Source of the DNA: UBA4421 sp002704225
GTDB taxonomy: Bacteria; Pseudomonadota; Gammaproteobacteria; Pseudomonadales; Azotimanducaceae
Direction of reading: 5' to 3'
NCBI GenBank assembly: GCA_902556425.1
Contig: CACDWG010000007.1
Span: forward strand, 1 to 64,000
DNA length: 64,000 bases
The translations under genes and the position numbers were made by a program. How positions within the stretch are numbered: the first letter of the stretch is position 1; the number at the start of each line of letters is the position of its first letter. Positions 31,033 to 40,827 of the stretch are shown here, piece after piece. Under the pieces are notes generated by a model. It saw only the letters and a program-made list of their open reading frames with translations. It did no database searches and was not told the origin of the DNA.

Positions 31033-32838
31033 ATGGCAGAAGCAACACTAGATTCGAACCAACAGGCTTTGACACCGTCCAATGGTGGACCCTTGGCGGC
31101 TAGGACTACTATGCCCGCGGCCCCGACAGGGAATCCAGAGGGCTTGATGGATAACCTCGATCCGAATTCCGCGGAAGATGGAGTAACTGAGGCCGGTCCG
31201 CTGAGCTTTATGAATAATCCGGACGTCCAGAGAATTCTGCCCTATATCGTGGGCTCATTGGTGCTGGCGATCTGCGTCTTGTTCTACCTTTGGGTTTCTG
31301 CCCCAACCTACCGGTCGGTCTATCCCGGTATGTCCGAGTCTGATCGCCAGCAAGCGAAAGACGCGTTAGATGGTGCGGGTTTTGCGCCGCGTATCGACGT
31401 CAATACGGGAGCATTGCAGGTAGCTGACGAGCGTTACCACGAGGCACGCATTTTACTTGCTTCTCAAGACATTCCTCGCAGCGCCACCGCTGGTGGCTTT
31501 GAAAATTTATTGGAGCAGGGCTCCATGACCACCAGTCGATTTATGGAGCAGGTGAGTTATCGAGCGGCCATGGAAACCGAGCTAGCGAAATCCATAAAGG
31601 AAATCGCCACGATTCGCGGTGCGCGCGTGCACTTAGCAGAGCCCCAGCAAAGTGTTTTTGTTCGTAACCAAACTCCTGCCAAGGCTTCCGTGGTGGTCGT
31701 TCCTCATCCGGGACGCGTCGTGACTCAGTCGCAAATTCGCGCCATCGTTCATTTGGTGTCATCGAGTGTGCCCTACTTGCCTTCCGAAAATGTATCTGTT
31801 GTGGACAATACAGGGGCGTTGTTGACCGATACCGAGGGTGAGAACGCGATGACGTTGACCACCGCCCAGTCGGAGCACAAGCGGTCGTTGGAGATGTCTT
31901 ACAACCGGCGGATCGAACAAATTTTGGCGTCTATTGTTGGAATGGGTAACGTGCGATCCGAAGTCGACGTGACCCTGGATTTTACCGAGGTCGAAACGAC
32001 CTACGAAGAATTCGATAAGGCCGGGCTGGGTCCACGTACCCGCTCGGAGTCTCTAGACTATGAACAAGAGGCTGCCATTGGAGCTTCCGGTCTGCCGGGG
32101 AGCTTCTCCAATCAGCCGCCCGCAGCGCCGGATTTCGCCCAGACAGGCAATCTGCCCGAGGGCTCGTCGTCTAGCAGCACGGGTGTATCGAGCTCATCAA
32201 CGACGCGGAACTATGAGATTGACCGCGAGATCCGCTACGTGAAACAACAGGTCGGTAGCATTGATCGAGTGTCAGTGGCCGTGGTCATCAATCAGGACGC
32301 TTACATTTCGCCAGACGAAGATGGTGCCACAGGTATCAGTCCGGAAGAGCTTGCTCGCTTGACTGAAGTGGTCAAAGGCGTGGTGGGCTTCAGTGAAAGC
32401 CGAGGCGATACCGTGGCAGTAGTTCCATCGAGTTTCGCCGTGCCTGTCGACGTTGTGCCCGACATCCCGTGGTGGGAAGACGGCAGCATTGTGGATCTGA
32501 TTAAGTACGGTTCGAGCTTGGTATTGATTTTGTTGATCCTAATCTTTGTGGCGCGCCCGATCATTCGAGCCAACATGCCGGTGGCTGACGATCTGGACAT
32601 ACCTCTCGCCTCAGCGGATGGCGAACTATCGGATCAAGATTTACAAATGATCAAGCTTGGTGAAGGCGAAACCCTTGAAGAAATTAAGGCGAAGCTGAAG
32701 CCCAAGAAATCCTCTATCCCATTGGATATGCTCGACACGGCGAACAGTTACGACGACAAAGTTGCCGTGCTACGAATGTTGGCCGCGGACGATCCTGGCC
32801 GGGTAGCAAACAGCATTAAACGAATGATCAAGGCGTAA
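31033..32838 (+). CDS. fliF: FliF, MS-ring protein
   Basis: Inner-membrane ring protein on which the flagellum is built. 601 aa with two membrane helices (about residues 72-92, PYIVGSLVLAICVLFYLWVS; about 490-510, SLVLILLILIFVARPII). The periplasmic ring-building domains include RYHEARILLASQDIPRSATA and the QVSYRAAMETELAKSIKEIA region. The cytoplasmic C-terminus (YDDKVAVLRMLAADDPGRVA) binds FliG. Its Ser/Thr-rich linker near residue 380 (SSSSTGVSSSSTTRNYEIDR) is normal for the family. Confidence 0.96.
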   Translation: MAEATLDSNQQALTPSNGGPLAARTTMPAAPTGNPEGLMDNLDPNSAEDGVTEAGPLSFMNNPDVQRILPYIVGSLVLAICVLFYLWVSAPTYRSVYPGMSESDRQQAKDALDGAGFAPRIDVNTGALQVADERYHEARILLASQDIPRSATAGGFENLLEQGSMTTSRFMEQVSYRAAMETELAKSIKEIATIRGARVHLAEPQQSVFVRNQTPAKASVVVVPHPGRVVTQSQIRAIVHLVSSSVPYLPSENVSVVDNTGALLTDTEGENAMTLTTAQSEHKRSLEMSYNRRIEQILASIVGMGNVRSEVDVTLDFTEVETTYEEFDKAGLGPRTRSESLDYEQEAAIGASGLPGSFSNQPPAAPDFAQTGNLPEGSSSSSTGVSSSSTTRNYEIDREIRYVKQQVGSIDRVSVAVVINQDAYISPDEDGATGISPEELARLTEVVKGVVGFSESRGDTVAVVPSSFAVPVDVVPDIPWWEDGSIVDLIKYGSSLVLILLILIFVARPIIRANMPVADDLDIPLASADGELSDQDLQMIKLGEGETLEEIKAKLKPKKSSIPLDMLDTANSYDDKVAVLRMLAADDPGRVANSIKRMIKA

Positions 32839-32861
32839 CGCGCCACTAACGGATAAATAAC

Positions 32862-33920
32862 ATGGCTGAAGTCGCTGCAGAGCAAAACACGCCCCCCATG
32901 TCGCCAGAACTGGCGCTGGAGATGGAGTCACTGAAAACCACCGAACGAGCGGCGCTGCTGATGCTGTTGTTGGGTGAGCAACAAGCCTCGGATATCGTCG
33001 GGTATCTAAACCCGAAAGAAGTGCAGGCGCTGGGATCCGCCATGGTTGGGGTCAACGATGTCAGCCAAGAGGCGGTCGACTTGGTGTTGGACGAATTTAT
33101 TTCCGAACTGAAAAAACAAACAAATTTAGGCTTGGGATCACCAGACTACATTGAAGGTGTTTTGAACAGAGCTTTAGGGCCTGAGCGGGCTTCTTCGGTG
33201 CTGAGCCGTATTTTGCCGAGCTCATCTAGTAAGGGATTAGAAATACTGTCATGGATGACGCCGCGCTCTATTTGCGACATGGTCGGCGACGAGCACCCTC
33301 AGGTCATCGCAATTATCTTATCTGTGCTGGAAGATGAAACGGCGGCGGATGTATTGACCTTCTTGCCTCCAGCGATCCGACCGGAAGTCATTCGACGGGT
33401 TGCGTTGTTGGACACGGTGCAGCCCAACGCTATGGCGGAACTGGAATCGGTTATGGCCAAACAATTTGCGCAATCAACAACAACCTCCTCTGCCGCAGTC
33501 GGTGGCGTGAAGGCGGCTGCCAATATTATGGGCAAGACCAAGTTAGAAATTGAAACCACCGTTATGTCGGATATCAGCGGTGAGGATGAAGACTTGGCAA
33601 TGCGCATTGCCGACAACATGTTCGACTTTGACAACTTGGTGGATCTGGACAATCGCAGCATCCAGGTTTTGATGCGTACTTTGGAACAAGAACAAATGGC
33701 TTACGCTTTGAAAGCAGCGCCAGACCCGGTGGTGGAGAAATTCCTGGCGAATATGTCTCAGCGTGCGGGCGCGATGTTCATGGACGAAATGGAAATGATG
33801 GGCATGGTTCGAGTAACCGATGCGGAAGACGCCCAGCGCAATATCATACGCCAGGCGCGCAAACTGCAGGATGCAGGCGAAATTATTCTCGCTTCTGCGG
33901 ATGGTGGTGGTTTTGTCTAG
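32862..33920 (+). CDS. fliG: FliG, rotor/switch protein
   Basis: Torque-generating rotor subunit that contacts MotA/PomA. 352 aa and complete. The N-terminal part contains LKTTERAALLMLLLGEQQAS; the middle has DEHPQVIAIILSVLEDETAA (the FliM-binding EHPQ motif). The C-terminal part carries NMFDFDNLVDLDNRSIQVLM with the charged motor residues and NMSQRAGAMFMDEMEMMG. A 20-residue N-terminal extension precedes the family core. fliH begins just after the stop. Confidence 0.97.
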   Translation: MAEVAAEQNTPPMSPELALEMESLKTTERAALLMLLLGEQQASDIVGYLNPKEVQALGSAMVGVNDVSQEAVDLVLDEFISELKKQTNLGLGSPDYIEGVLNRALGPERASSVLSRILPSSSSKGLEILSWMTPRSICDMVGDEHPQVIAIILSVLEDETAADVLTFLPPAIRPEVIRRVALLDTVQPNAMAELESVMAKQFAQSTTTSSAAVGGVKAAANIMGKTKLEIETTVMSDISGEDEDLAMRIADNMFDFDNLVDLDNRSIQVLMRTLEQEQMAYALKAAPDPVVEKFLANMSQRAGAMFMDEMEMMGMVRVTDAEDAQRNIIRQARKLQDAGEIILASADGGGFV

Positions 33921-33924
33921 CGCC

Positions 33925-34932
33925 ATGCAACCCCCGCAGTTTGTTGCAGATCCCGTGTTGAAAGAAGCGCGAGAGCGGCAAAATTTTCTGCATGCTAGGC
34001 TACTGGCGAACCCTAAATACGGGCGCGAAGATGGCTTTACTGGCATCAATGGCGCGAAAGCCTTCGGCGTCGCGCTGGATCCGGAATCTGGTCAGGTTAT
34101 GGGCCAGCCCGAAGCTGATGCCGAAGTCGAATCCGCGCTGGAAGCCCCTGTCGAACAAAGTGCCGAGCAGCCGTCGAAAGCTGCGGATCTCGAGCGCATT
34201 TCCGAGCTGGACAGCAGAATCGCAACGCTGATAAACGAGAAAGACGCAGAGATTGATCGCGCGAAGGCCCAAGCCTTTGCCGAGGGTCAGGCCCAGGGCC
34301 AGCAAGAAGCCAAGCAAATGCTCAATATGGAAGGCGAAAGCGCTGACGCTCAGCTTTCGATTGAACTACGAGACATGCTTGGGGAACTGATCAGCGATGC
34401 GCAAAGCCATCTTATAGCCCACCAAGACCTATTCGATCCGCTCAAAAGGTTGGCCTTGGCACTGGCGGAGCAAATAGCCCGCACTGAGTTGAGTCTGAGT
34501 GATGCTTCATTGTCTGCCTTTATTGAGCGATCACTGATGGAAATTGACCCTCTGCAGGTTGGGGAATTGGTAATCCACGTATCAAATGATTGGTACGAGC
34601 GACTGCAGCGCCCAGAACTGGCTCAGGTAACCGCCGGCTACACTTTGCGTCGGGACGATTCACTGCAACCTGGCTCGGTGCGATTGGCGATCCAAGACAC
34701 CAGTATTGATGACCTGATTGAACATCGGTTAGCAGAGCTTGGACAGCAAGTATTTTCCAACACAACACCGGCCCCCGAGGGTGCAGAGGAGCAGATCCTT
34801 GCCAGAACCGAGAATGATACCGCTGAAGGTGAAGCAGGCGTTGTACGCGAAGTGGACGAATTCGGAGCGATCATTCAAGGCGACTACTCGGAAGTCGACG
34901 ACATCTTTTTTCAGCGACCAGAAAACGAGTAA
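33925..34932 (+). CDS. fliH: FliH, export ATPase regulator
   Basis: Holds and restrains the export ATPase FliI at the base of the flagellum. The start is uncertain: I use ATG 33925 just after the fliG stop; in-frame GTG/ATG codons upstream (33901 onward) overlap fliG. The middle is a coiled coil with the alternating AQAFAEGQAQGQQEAKQML pattern typical of FliH (GxxxG-like repeats), and the C-terminal domain (ALAEQIARTELSLSDASLSA) resembles the V-ATPase E subunit. An acidic C-terminal tail follows. The stop overlaps fliI by one base. Confidence 0.9.
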   Translation: MQPPQFVADPVLKEARERQNFLHARLLANPKYGREDGFTGINGAKAFGVALDPESGQVMGQPEADAEVESALEAPVEQSAEQPSKAADLERISELDSRIATLINEKDAEIDRAKAQAFAEGQAQGQQEAKQMLNMEGESADAQLSIELRDMLGELISDAQSHLIAHQDLFDPLKRLALALAEQIARTELSLSDASLSAFIERSLMEIDPLQVGELVIHVSNDWYERLQRPELAQVTAGYTLRRDDSLQPGSVRLAIQDTSIDDLIEHRLAELGQQVFSNTTPAPEGAEEQILARTENDTAEGEAGVVREVDEFGAIIQGDYSEVDDIFFQRPENE

Positions 34933-36302
34933 TGGCGGTTTTAAACGGTCAAGTCGCGGATTTTCGCTCCCATGTGACGCACACCCTTGGGCAGCTGCGG
35001 GCACCTAAGCCGCGGCGTTATGGCGTGTTGACCCGAATTGTAGGTCTGACTATCGAAGCACGTGGTATTACGGCAACCGTGGGGGCGATATGCCGCATAC
35101 TCAAAAGTTCTGCGGCCGGGACATCAGCTAACGATAAAGCCTTCTATGTAGATGCTCAGGTTGTAGGCTTCCAAAGCGGCACGATTTTTATGATGCCCCT
35201 GTGGGAGTCGTCCGGGCTACATGCAGGCGCCAAGGTCTTTTTGCTCTCTGATTCCGACAGCGCAATGGTTGGCGACAGCCTGCTCGGGCGCGTTGTTGAT
35301 GCGTTAGGTGAACCCCTGGATGGCTTGGCACCAATCAAATGCAGCGAAAGCCGAGGCCTGCAGGGAAGTCCGATTAATCCTATGCAACGGCCGCCGATTG
35401 ATCGCGTGCTCGATGTTGGTGTGAAGGCGATCAACGCCATGCTCACGGTAGGGTGCGGACAACGACTGGGTCTAATCGCAGGATCTGGCGTCGGCAAAAG
35501 CGTTTTGTTGGGCATGTTGACCAAATTTACTTCAGCGGATGTGGTCGTGATCGGTTTGATCGGCGAGCGCGGACGGGAAGTGAAAGAATTCATTGAACAG
35601 ATCTTGGGCGAAGAAGGTATGGGACACGCCGTTGTCGTTGCGGCACCCGCGGATAACTCGCCTTTATTGCGTATACGTGCCACGAATCTGGCACATCTCT
35701 ACGCTGAATATTTCCGTGCCAAAGGCAAGGATGTGCTGTTGTTAGTAGACAGTATGTCTCGAGTGGCTCACGCTCAAAGAGAGATTGGTCTAGCGATTGG
35801 CGAGCCCCCGACATCAAAGGGTTATCCGCCGTCGGTCTTTAGTTTGTTACCAAATTTGATCGAGCGAACGGGCACCAGTCAGCCAGGTGAGGGCAGCATT
35901 ACGGCCCTTTACACGTTGTTGGCGGAAGGGGACGATCTTCAGGATCCCGTGGTGGACTTGGCCAGAGCATCCTTGGATGGACAGGTGGTGTTGAGTCGTA
36001 CGCTTGCAGACGCAGCCCACTACCCGGCTATTGATTTGGCGGGCTCAATTTCACGCCTGATGCCGTCTTTGGCTGATACCGATGACCTTAACTCAGCAAA
36101 CATGTTTCGCAGACTTTGGACCCTTTATCAGCAGAACATCGATCTGATTCAGGTTGGGGCCTACGAAATGGGGACCAATCCAGATCTCGATCGCGCCATT
36201 GCGCTGCGAAGTGTGATGGAGGAATTTTTGCGTCAACCCATGGACGAATTGGTTACGTTTGAGGCCGCAGTCGCGCAACTTCGGGAGAGTATCAGTGTCT
36301 AG
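34932..36302 (+). CDS. fliI: FliI, flagellar export ATPase
   Basis: ATPase of the flagellar type III export apparatus. 456 aa. Walker A GSGVGKS within LIAGSGVGKSVLLGMLTKF; VIGLIGERGREVKEFIE; Walker B DVLLLVDSMSRVAHAQREIG; and the F1-like LASLDG/ADAAHYPAIDLAGSISR region. Full length and intact. It overlaps fliH by one base (TAATG) and fliJ by 8 nt, so fliHIJ is translationally coupled. Confidence 0.97.
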   Translation: MAVLNGQVADFRSHVTHTLGQLRAPKPRRYGVLTRIVGLTIEARGITATVGAICRILKSSAAGTSANDKAFYVDAQVVGFQSGTIFMMPLWESSGLHAGAKVFLLSDSDSAMVGDSLLGRVVDALGEPLDGLAPIKCSESRGLQGSPINPMQRPPIDRVLDVGVKAINAMLTVGCGQRLGLIAGSGVGKSVLLGMLTKFTSADVVVIGLIGERGREVKEFIEQILGEEGMGHAVVVAAPADNSPLLRIRATNLAHLYAEYFRAKGKDVLLLVDSMSRVAHAQREIGLAIGEPPTSKGYPPSVFSLLPNLIERTGTSQPGEGSITALYTLLAEGDDLQDPVVDLARASLDGQVVLSRTLADAAHYPAIDLAGSISRLMPSLADTDDLNSANMFRRLWTLYQQNIDLIQVGAYEMGTNPDLDRAIALRSVMEEFLRQPMDELVTFEAAVAQLRESISV

Positions 36303-36768
36303 TGAATTAAAGGCATCTTTCGATCGATGGAAATCCATGGCAGATGGCGTAGGCAAGGAGGCTGGCGAAGTGCAGCGAGCCCTGGTGCAAGTGCGCACCC
36401 AACACAGTGATCTGTGTGCCGAACAGGAAAAAATACGGTACATGAAACAGGAATACATTGCGCAGCTGAAGGTGGCAGAAGAACTCCAAGAGGACTTGCA
36501 GCATTCCACACAGTTGCGGCGTTTCATGGGTCAGCTGGACCTGACGGCCCGAGCAATTACTGATCAAATGGCGGAACTTCAGCGCCAACAGCAATCTATT
36601 GCAGCCCGATTTCGCGAACTCAACAGCCAACGGATCAAATTCGACACATTGGCGGGTCGTGCGAAAGAACAGCTCAAACAGATGGCCCAAAAGAAAGAGC
36701 AAAAAGAGTCAGATTTACTCAATACCCAGCGTTTCACCGGCCAGCAAAAAGCACGTCATTTGGCTTAA
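36295..36768 (+). CDS. fliJ: FliJ, export chaperone-escort/ATPase stalk
   Basis: A 157-aa, almost wholly coiled-coil protein equivalent to the stalk of F-type ATPases. I assign GTG 36295 as start because GGGAGAG lies 5-6 nt upstream, inside the fliI end. Its sequence is poorly conserved, as usual for FliJ, so the identification rests on coiled-coil pattern, length and position after fliI. The sigma-54 promoter of fliK follows immediately after the stop. Confidence 0.85.
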   Translation: MSSELKASFDRWKSMADGVGKEAGEVQRALVQVRTQHSDLCAEQEKIRYMKQEYIAQLKVAEELQEDLQHSTQLRRFMGQLDLTARAITDQMAELQRQQQSIAARFRELNSQRIKFDTLAGRAKEQLKQMAQKKEQKESDLLNTQRFTGQQKARHLA

Positions 36769-36778
36769 GAGCTGCTTC

Positions 36779-36793
36779 TGGCACAGTAATTGC
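36779..36793 (+). promoter_or_regulatory. Sigma-54 promoter upstream of fliK
   Basis: TGGCAC-AGTAA-TTGC, matching the consensus exactly at the conserved bases, 11 nt after the fliJ stop. The start is expected near 36804, 28 nt before the fliK ATG. No GGC-N8-GCC site was found at the 46.5-bp spacing seen at flrC and fliP. Confidence 0.78.
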
Positions 36794-36831
36794 TAAAGAC
36801 CTGTTAATTAGTTAACCCAGCAGACAAATCG

Positions 36832-38406
36832 ATGTCCGAAAATTTTCTGTCATTTATAAGCAACGTCGGTGGAAAACCGGCGGATGCCAGTGTTCCGGAG
36901 AACGCGAACCCATCAGAGAAAACCACTCAAGGTGCTGAATTTAATAGTATTTTGGATAAGGAGCGAGGCAAAACGCAGAGCGAAAACCGAGCGGGAAAGA
37001 TTGTGGATCAAGATCAAGAACCCGTCGCGAAAACCCCGGAACTGCCGAATAATGAAGGGCCGGCGACGTCGCTAACCAACTCGGATGCGCCAGTTGCATT
37101 GCCTGTTAGCCCTGCAAGCGGCAATCCCTTGCCCGAACTCTCTATCCATTCCGCGGCTCTGAAAGTGGGCCGAGTGATTTTGACCACTGCAAACCCCAAA
37201 GTCAGTGAGGAAAGCCTCAGTCAATTCGCCCGCAGCCAGGGCACAGAAGTTCCCGGCCTTGTGGCGGCGGCTCCTAATGAAGCAGCCAGCCCGGTCCCAC
37301 AAACCGCTCATACTCACAATATTTTGCATGGGTTGATGGGTGGGCAAGGACAACCTCCGTCGAGCAACCCAGGCCAGCCCACAGCAAATGCTCTTGGTCA
37401 CCCGCCGACAATGTCAAAAAGCACAGAGCCGGGTATATTGCCAGACAAGCCGTCTATTGACCCTTCGGCGGCGCAAGATAGCCGGCTCCAATTTGTTCAG
37501 CGAACTGGGATTTCCGGTGCCGGTATCGCCAGCCCAGGCAATGCCCTCCCAGCGGTGAGTTTGCCTGTAGATAAATCTTTGAGTACACCACCTACCCTGC
37601 AGCCAATGGTTGATCTGAACAGCACTTCGACCAAGGCGGCCGTGATGAAAAGCGTGAAGTTAGACGCTCAGTTCGACCCTTCGGCTAATACAGAGTTCTC
37701 GGTCAAAAAATCACCGATTGAAGGGCAAGGAGAGGTCAAGTCAGCATCCATCACCGCCCACACGGCTTTGACGAATATCGATATTGATAAACCAATGCTT
37801 TCAGTCGCTGATGGTGCACCTGACGGAATACCCCAACAGGCTCAATCGAAGTCGCTTTTAGCGCACGCGCCGATGCCAACGAATGCACAAAGCGGGCTTA
37901 TTCACACACCGGCCTCCTACACACCAGTCAGTTTGGCGGATGCGTTGATGTCTTCTGATCCTGGACAGATGCAATCTCGACTGCAGCCATATCAGGCGTG
38001 GACTCAGCGTTTTGGCGAGGTACTTGCTCAAAAATTGGCCTTGGCGGTGAAAGACGGCAATTGGAACGTGAAGCTCAATTTAAATCCCGCCTCCTTGGGA
38101 CCAGTGGGCGTTGATCTGCAGGTAAGGGATGGCGGTATCGAAGGACAAATTGCGGCCAGCGATCCCAATGTCCGTCAACTTTTAGGAGATTCAATTCCGA
38201 AGCTCCGCCAGTCTTTGGAAGCCCTCATGGGTGAACAGGGTGGCGTTAATATCGAGTTAGGCGATGGTAGAGATCGGGGTATGAAACGCGAAAATGAACA
38301 AGAGATAGAACTGTCTATGGATCTTTTGGCGGACGAGTTCGTGCCGTCACAACAAGACATGGCGAGCGGAAACATTCTTCGGGATGGTTTGAATGTTTTT
38401 GTTTAG
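36832..38406 (+). CDS. fliK: FliK, hook-length control protein
   Basis: Secreted ruler that sets hook length and switches export specificity. 524 aa. The N-terminal two-thirds is low-complexity, Pro/Ser/Ala-rich and poorly conserved, as expected. The C-terminal switch domain is clear: KDGNWNVKLNLNPASLGPVG, then VDLQVRDGGIEGQIAASDPN and LRQSLEALMGEQGGVNIELG. It has its own sigma-54 promoter, separating it from fliE-J. Confidence 0.92.
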   Translation: MSENFLSFISNVGGKPADASVPENANPSEKTTQGAEFNSILDKERGKTQSENRAGKIVDQDQEPVAKTPELPNNEGPATSLTNSDAPVALPVSPASGNPLPELSIHSAALKVGRVILTTANPKVSEESLSQFARSQGTEVPGLVAAAPNEAASPVPQTAHTHNILHGLMGGQGQPPSSNPGQPTANALGHPPTMSKSTEPGILPDKPSIDPSAAQDSRLQFVQRTGISGAGIASPGNALPAVSLPVDKSLSTPPTLQPMVDLNSTSTKAAVMKSVKLDAQFDPSANTEFSVKKSPIEGQGEVKSASITAHTALTNIDIDKPMLSVADGAPDGIPQQAQSKSLLAHAPMPTNAQSGLIHTPASYTPVSLADALMSSDPGQMQSRLQPYQAWTQRFGEVLAQKLALAVKDGNWNVKLNLNPASLGPVGVDLQVRDGGIEGQIAASDPNVRQLLGDSIPKLRQSLEALMGEQGGVNIELGDGRDRGMKRENEQEIELSMDLLADEFVPSQQDMASGNILRDGLNVFV

Positions 38407-38434
38407 ACTCACTAACCTATAACAGGAGTTAACA

Positions 38435-39004
38435 ATGGCTGAAGTCGAAGAAGAAGCGCCATCAAAGGGCGGCCTGATAAAGATCATATTAATGGTGTTG
38501 GTTGTTTTACTCATCGCTGTTGGGTCAGCCATGGGCGCCCTGTTCTTTACAGGATTTTTTGAAGAGAAAGAAGCGGATGCGGCTGAAGAGGCCATCGCTG
38601 AGCTTGAAGCGGAAATTGAAGAGACTGATGTAGTACAGATGCCCGAAAAAGTCTCGAAAGAAACCGCTGAAGAAGAAAAATTCAAACCGACTTACTATAC
38701 GTTTGACCAACCTTTCGTGGCCAATGTGGCGGGTTCTCGCAAGGTTATGCAGATCACTATTGCCGTGATGACGTATTACGATGAGCGTGTGTTGACCGCC
38801 ATTGAGGATCACAAGTTTGCGATTCAGTCCGCGGTGCTGGATCGGCTTCGGATGGTGACAGAAGCTGAGTTGCGAGAAGAAGATTTTCGACGCGATCTGC
38901 AAGAGGATCTGACGATTATCATGAACGAAGTGCTTGAGAAGTTTGAGGAATTCAAATTCGCGGGTATTGAAGAAGTGTATTTCATCGGGTTCGTTGTGCA
39001 GTAG
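38435..39004 (+). CDS. fliL: FliL, stator-associated membrane protein
   Basis: Single-pass inner-membrane protein that supports the stators. 189 aa; membrane helix at about residues 12-37 (LIKIILMVLVVLLIAVGSAM), an acidic linker, then the stomatin-like periplasmic domain (FVANVAGSRKVMQITIAVMT ... RRDLQEDLTIIMNEVLEKFE). AGGAG ribosome site. fliM follows after 51 nt. Confidence 0.93.
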   Translation: MAEVEEEAPSKGGLIKIILMVLVVLLIAVGSAMGALFFTGFFEEKEADAAEEAIAELEAEIEETDVVQMPEKVSKETAEEEKFKPTYYTFDQPFVANVAGSRKVMQITIAVMTYYDERVLTAIEDHKFAIQSAVLDRLRMVTEAELREEDFRRDLQEDLTIIMNEVLEKFEEFKFAGIEEVYFIGFVVQ

Positions 39005-39055
39005 CATGCGAACCGTCACCCTGGCGTATAGACAGTAATTCAAGAAAACATCGAT

Positions 39056-40054
39056 ATGGCTGAAGACAACGAAAAGCTGCTCACTGACGACGAGTTGAGC
39101 GCCATCGAAGACATGGTGGCCTCCGGTGATTTGGGCGGTGAAGGCTACAATGTCGGGTTGGCGGCCAGCGCCTATGACCTGACTTTGCAGGACACGAGCG
39201 TCGGCGTAAACGTCACCGCCATTGAGCAGATCAATGATCGTTTTCATCGATTCATGCGTGCGGGACTACTCGAAGAATTGCGTTACAACGCTCGGCTGCA
39301 ACCGGGCCGTATTGAGATCATCCGCTACGGCGACTATGTGCAAAGCACATCACCGCCGCTGTCCGTCAACGTTACCAAAATCGATCCGTTGCGCGGTGAA
39401 TGTTTGACTGTGATCCATTCCCAGGTTGTTTTCAGCTGTTTAGACAATTGGTTTGGTGGGTCCCCTCAATCATTGACCTCGGTAGCGCCGGGCAGAATTT
39501 TCACGCCGACGGAGTCGGCAGTGATCGATAAAATTCGCGACGTCATGTTCAGTTCTCTAGCGGAGGCTTGGTCACCTTTCCTGCAGGTAGAGTGCACCTT
39601 GTCGACGTCAGAAATCAGTGCGGTATTCGCCAATGTTGCAGCGGACGATGACATGATTATTTTGAATCGATTCGAAACCATGGGTGACGGTGAAGACCTT
39701 GGCTATATGGATATCGTTTATCCCTACGCAAGCTTGAAGCTGGTGCGCGACGTATTGCGCTCGCGAATTCAGACCAGTGGTAGCGATGCAGATTCCGATG
39801 CGCTGTGGTCGGAAAACTTGCTAGATAGTCTGGATGAGGTGCCCATTGATGTCGTGGTTAAAGCCGCCGATTTGGCGATTTCCGTGGATCAGCTTTCCAA
39901 TTTGAAAGCTGGGGATTGGTTACCGATACGCCCGCCAGATCATGCCGAGGTGGTGGTTAACGGCTTTCCTGTCTTCACCGCTGAAGTGGGCAGTCGGGGG
40001 AATCAGGTGGCGATACAAATTGTCGAAAGCATAATGCCAGAGGAAGAGTCATGA
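39056..40054 (+). CDS. fliM: FliM, switch protein
   Basis: C-ring protein that receives CheY-P. 332 aa. The N-terminal CheY-binding helix is present in modified form (LLTDDELSAIEDMVASG in place of the usual LSQDEIDALL). The CheC-like middle domain (GLLEELRYNARLQPGRIEII; FSCLDNWFGG) and C-terminal SpoA domain (DVVVKAADLAISVDQLSNLK) are intact. The stop overlaps the fliN start by 4 nt (ATGA). Confidence 0.95.
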   Translation: MAEDNEKLLTDDELSAIEDMVASGDLGGEGYNVGLAASAYDLTLQDTSVGVNVTAIEQINDRFHRFMRAGLLEELRYNARLQPGRIEIIRYGDYVQSTSPPLSVNVTKIDPLRGECLTVIHSQVVFSCLDNWFGGSPQSLTSVAPGRIFTPTESAVIDKIRDVMFSSLAEAWSPFLQVECTLSTSEISAVFANVAADDDMIILNRFETMGDGEDLGYMDIVYPYASLKLVRDVLRSRIQTSGSDADSDALWSENLLDSLDEVPIDVVVKAADLAISVDQLSNLKAGDWLPIRPPDHAEVVVNGFPVFTAEVGSRGNQVAIQIVESIMPEEES

Positions 40055-40380
40055 GCGAGACAGAAGAAACAGGACAAGATCCAGAACAAACAGGACAAGA
40101 GCCAGAACAAGTGGCCGAAGGCAACATCAACCAAGATGTGATTCGCGCCATCCCGATTACGCTGGCGGTCGAGGTTGGAACCACAACCCTGAAACTCAAA
40201 GACCTGTTGCGGTTGTCTCAGGGTAGTGTACTGGAGTTGGATCGAGGCGTTGGCGAACTGATGGACGTTAAGATCAATGATACCGTGATCGCCAAGGGTG
40301 AGATCGTCACCGTGGGCGATAAGCTTGGCATCAGTGTGGTGGAGATTGTTGCTCCGCTAGAACGAGTGAAGACGGTTTAG
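40051..40380 (+). CDS. fliN: FliN, switch protein
   Basis: C-ring base protein, 109 aa. The SpoA domain is standard: AIPITLAVEVGTTTLKLKDL, LLRLSQGSVLELDRGVGELM, VNDT-like INDTVIAKGEIVTVGDKLGI. The acidic N-terminus carries a short tandem repeat (GQDPEQTGQEPEQ). It overlaps fliM by 4 nt and is followed by fliO after 3 nt. Confidence 0.96.
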   Translation: MSETEETGQDPEQTGQEPEQVAEGNINQDVIRAIPITLAVEVGTTTLKLKDLLRLSQGSVLELDRGVGELMDVKINDTVIAKGEIVTVGDKLGISVVEIVAPLERVKTV

Positions 40381-40383
40381 TTC

Positions 40384-40752
40384 ATGGAGATGTCGCCGCT
40401 CGTCTCTGCGGTCGTTAGTTTCGTCTTTGTTATCGGATTGCTGCTGGCCACGCTCTGGTTTGTCCGCAGTCGCGGGATTGGCATGGGCCCGATGAATGGA
40501 CAAGGCCTACGAGTGGTCAACAGCCTTCGACTGGGCGGGAAGCATCGCCTCGACGTGGTCGAATACGGCGGCCGACGGCTGTTGTTGGGCGTTGCGCCGA
40601 ATCAAATCACGCTTCTCGACAACCAATCACAGGATTCCGCTGTAGCCGATGACGGATCAAGCGAAGCATCGGACAATCAGTTCGAAGCGATCGGGCCCTC
40701 CAATGCGTTGTCCTTTGCTGGCCAACTCAGACAATTTATGCAGCGCGACTAG
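40384..40752 (+). CDS. fliO: FliO, export-gate assembly factor
   Basis: A 122-aa single-pass membrane protein that helps assemble the FliP ring. The membrane helix is at about residues 5-27 (VVSFVFVIGLLLATLWFVRS), followed by the cytoplasmic domain LRVVNSLRLGGKHRLDVVEY, GGRRLLLGVAPNQITLL. It is the last gene of the fliE-O run; fliP, normally next, is displaced 1.5 kb by an oppositely oriented lytic transglycosylase gene. Confidence 0.92.
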   Translation: MEMSPLVSAVVSFVFVIGLLLATLWFVRSRGIGMGPMNGQGLRVVNSLRLGGKHRLDVVEYGGRRLLLGVAPNQITLLDNQSQDSAVADDGSSEASDNQFEAIGPSNALSFAGQLRQFMQRD

Positions 40753-40827
40753 TAATTCCCACCAGGCGGCGTTGCCTCGAGACGGTGCGACTTAACCGGG
40801 TCCTCGCCTTGGCAGCGGACGGCCCCC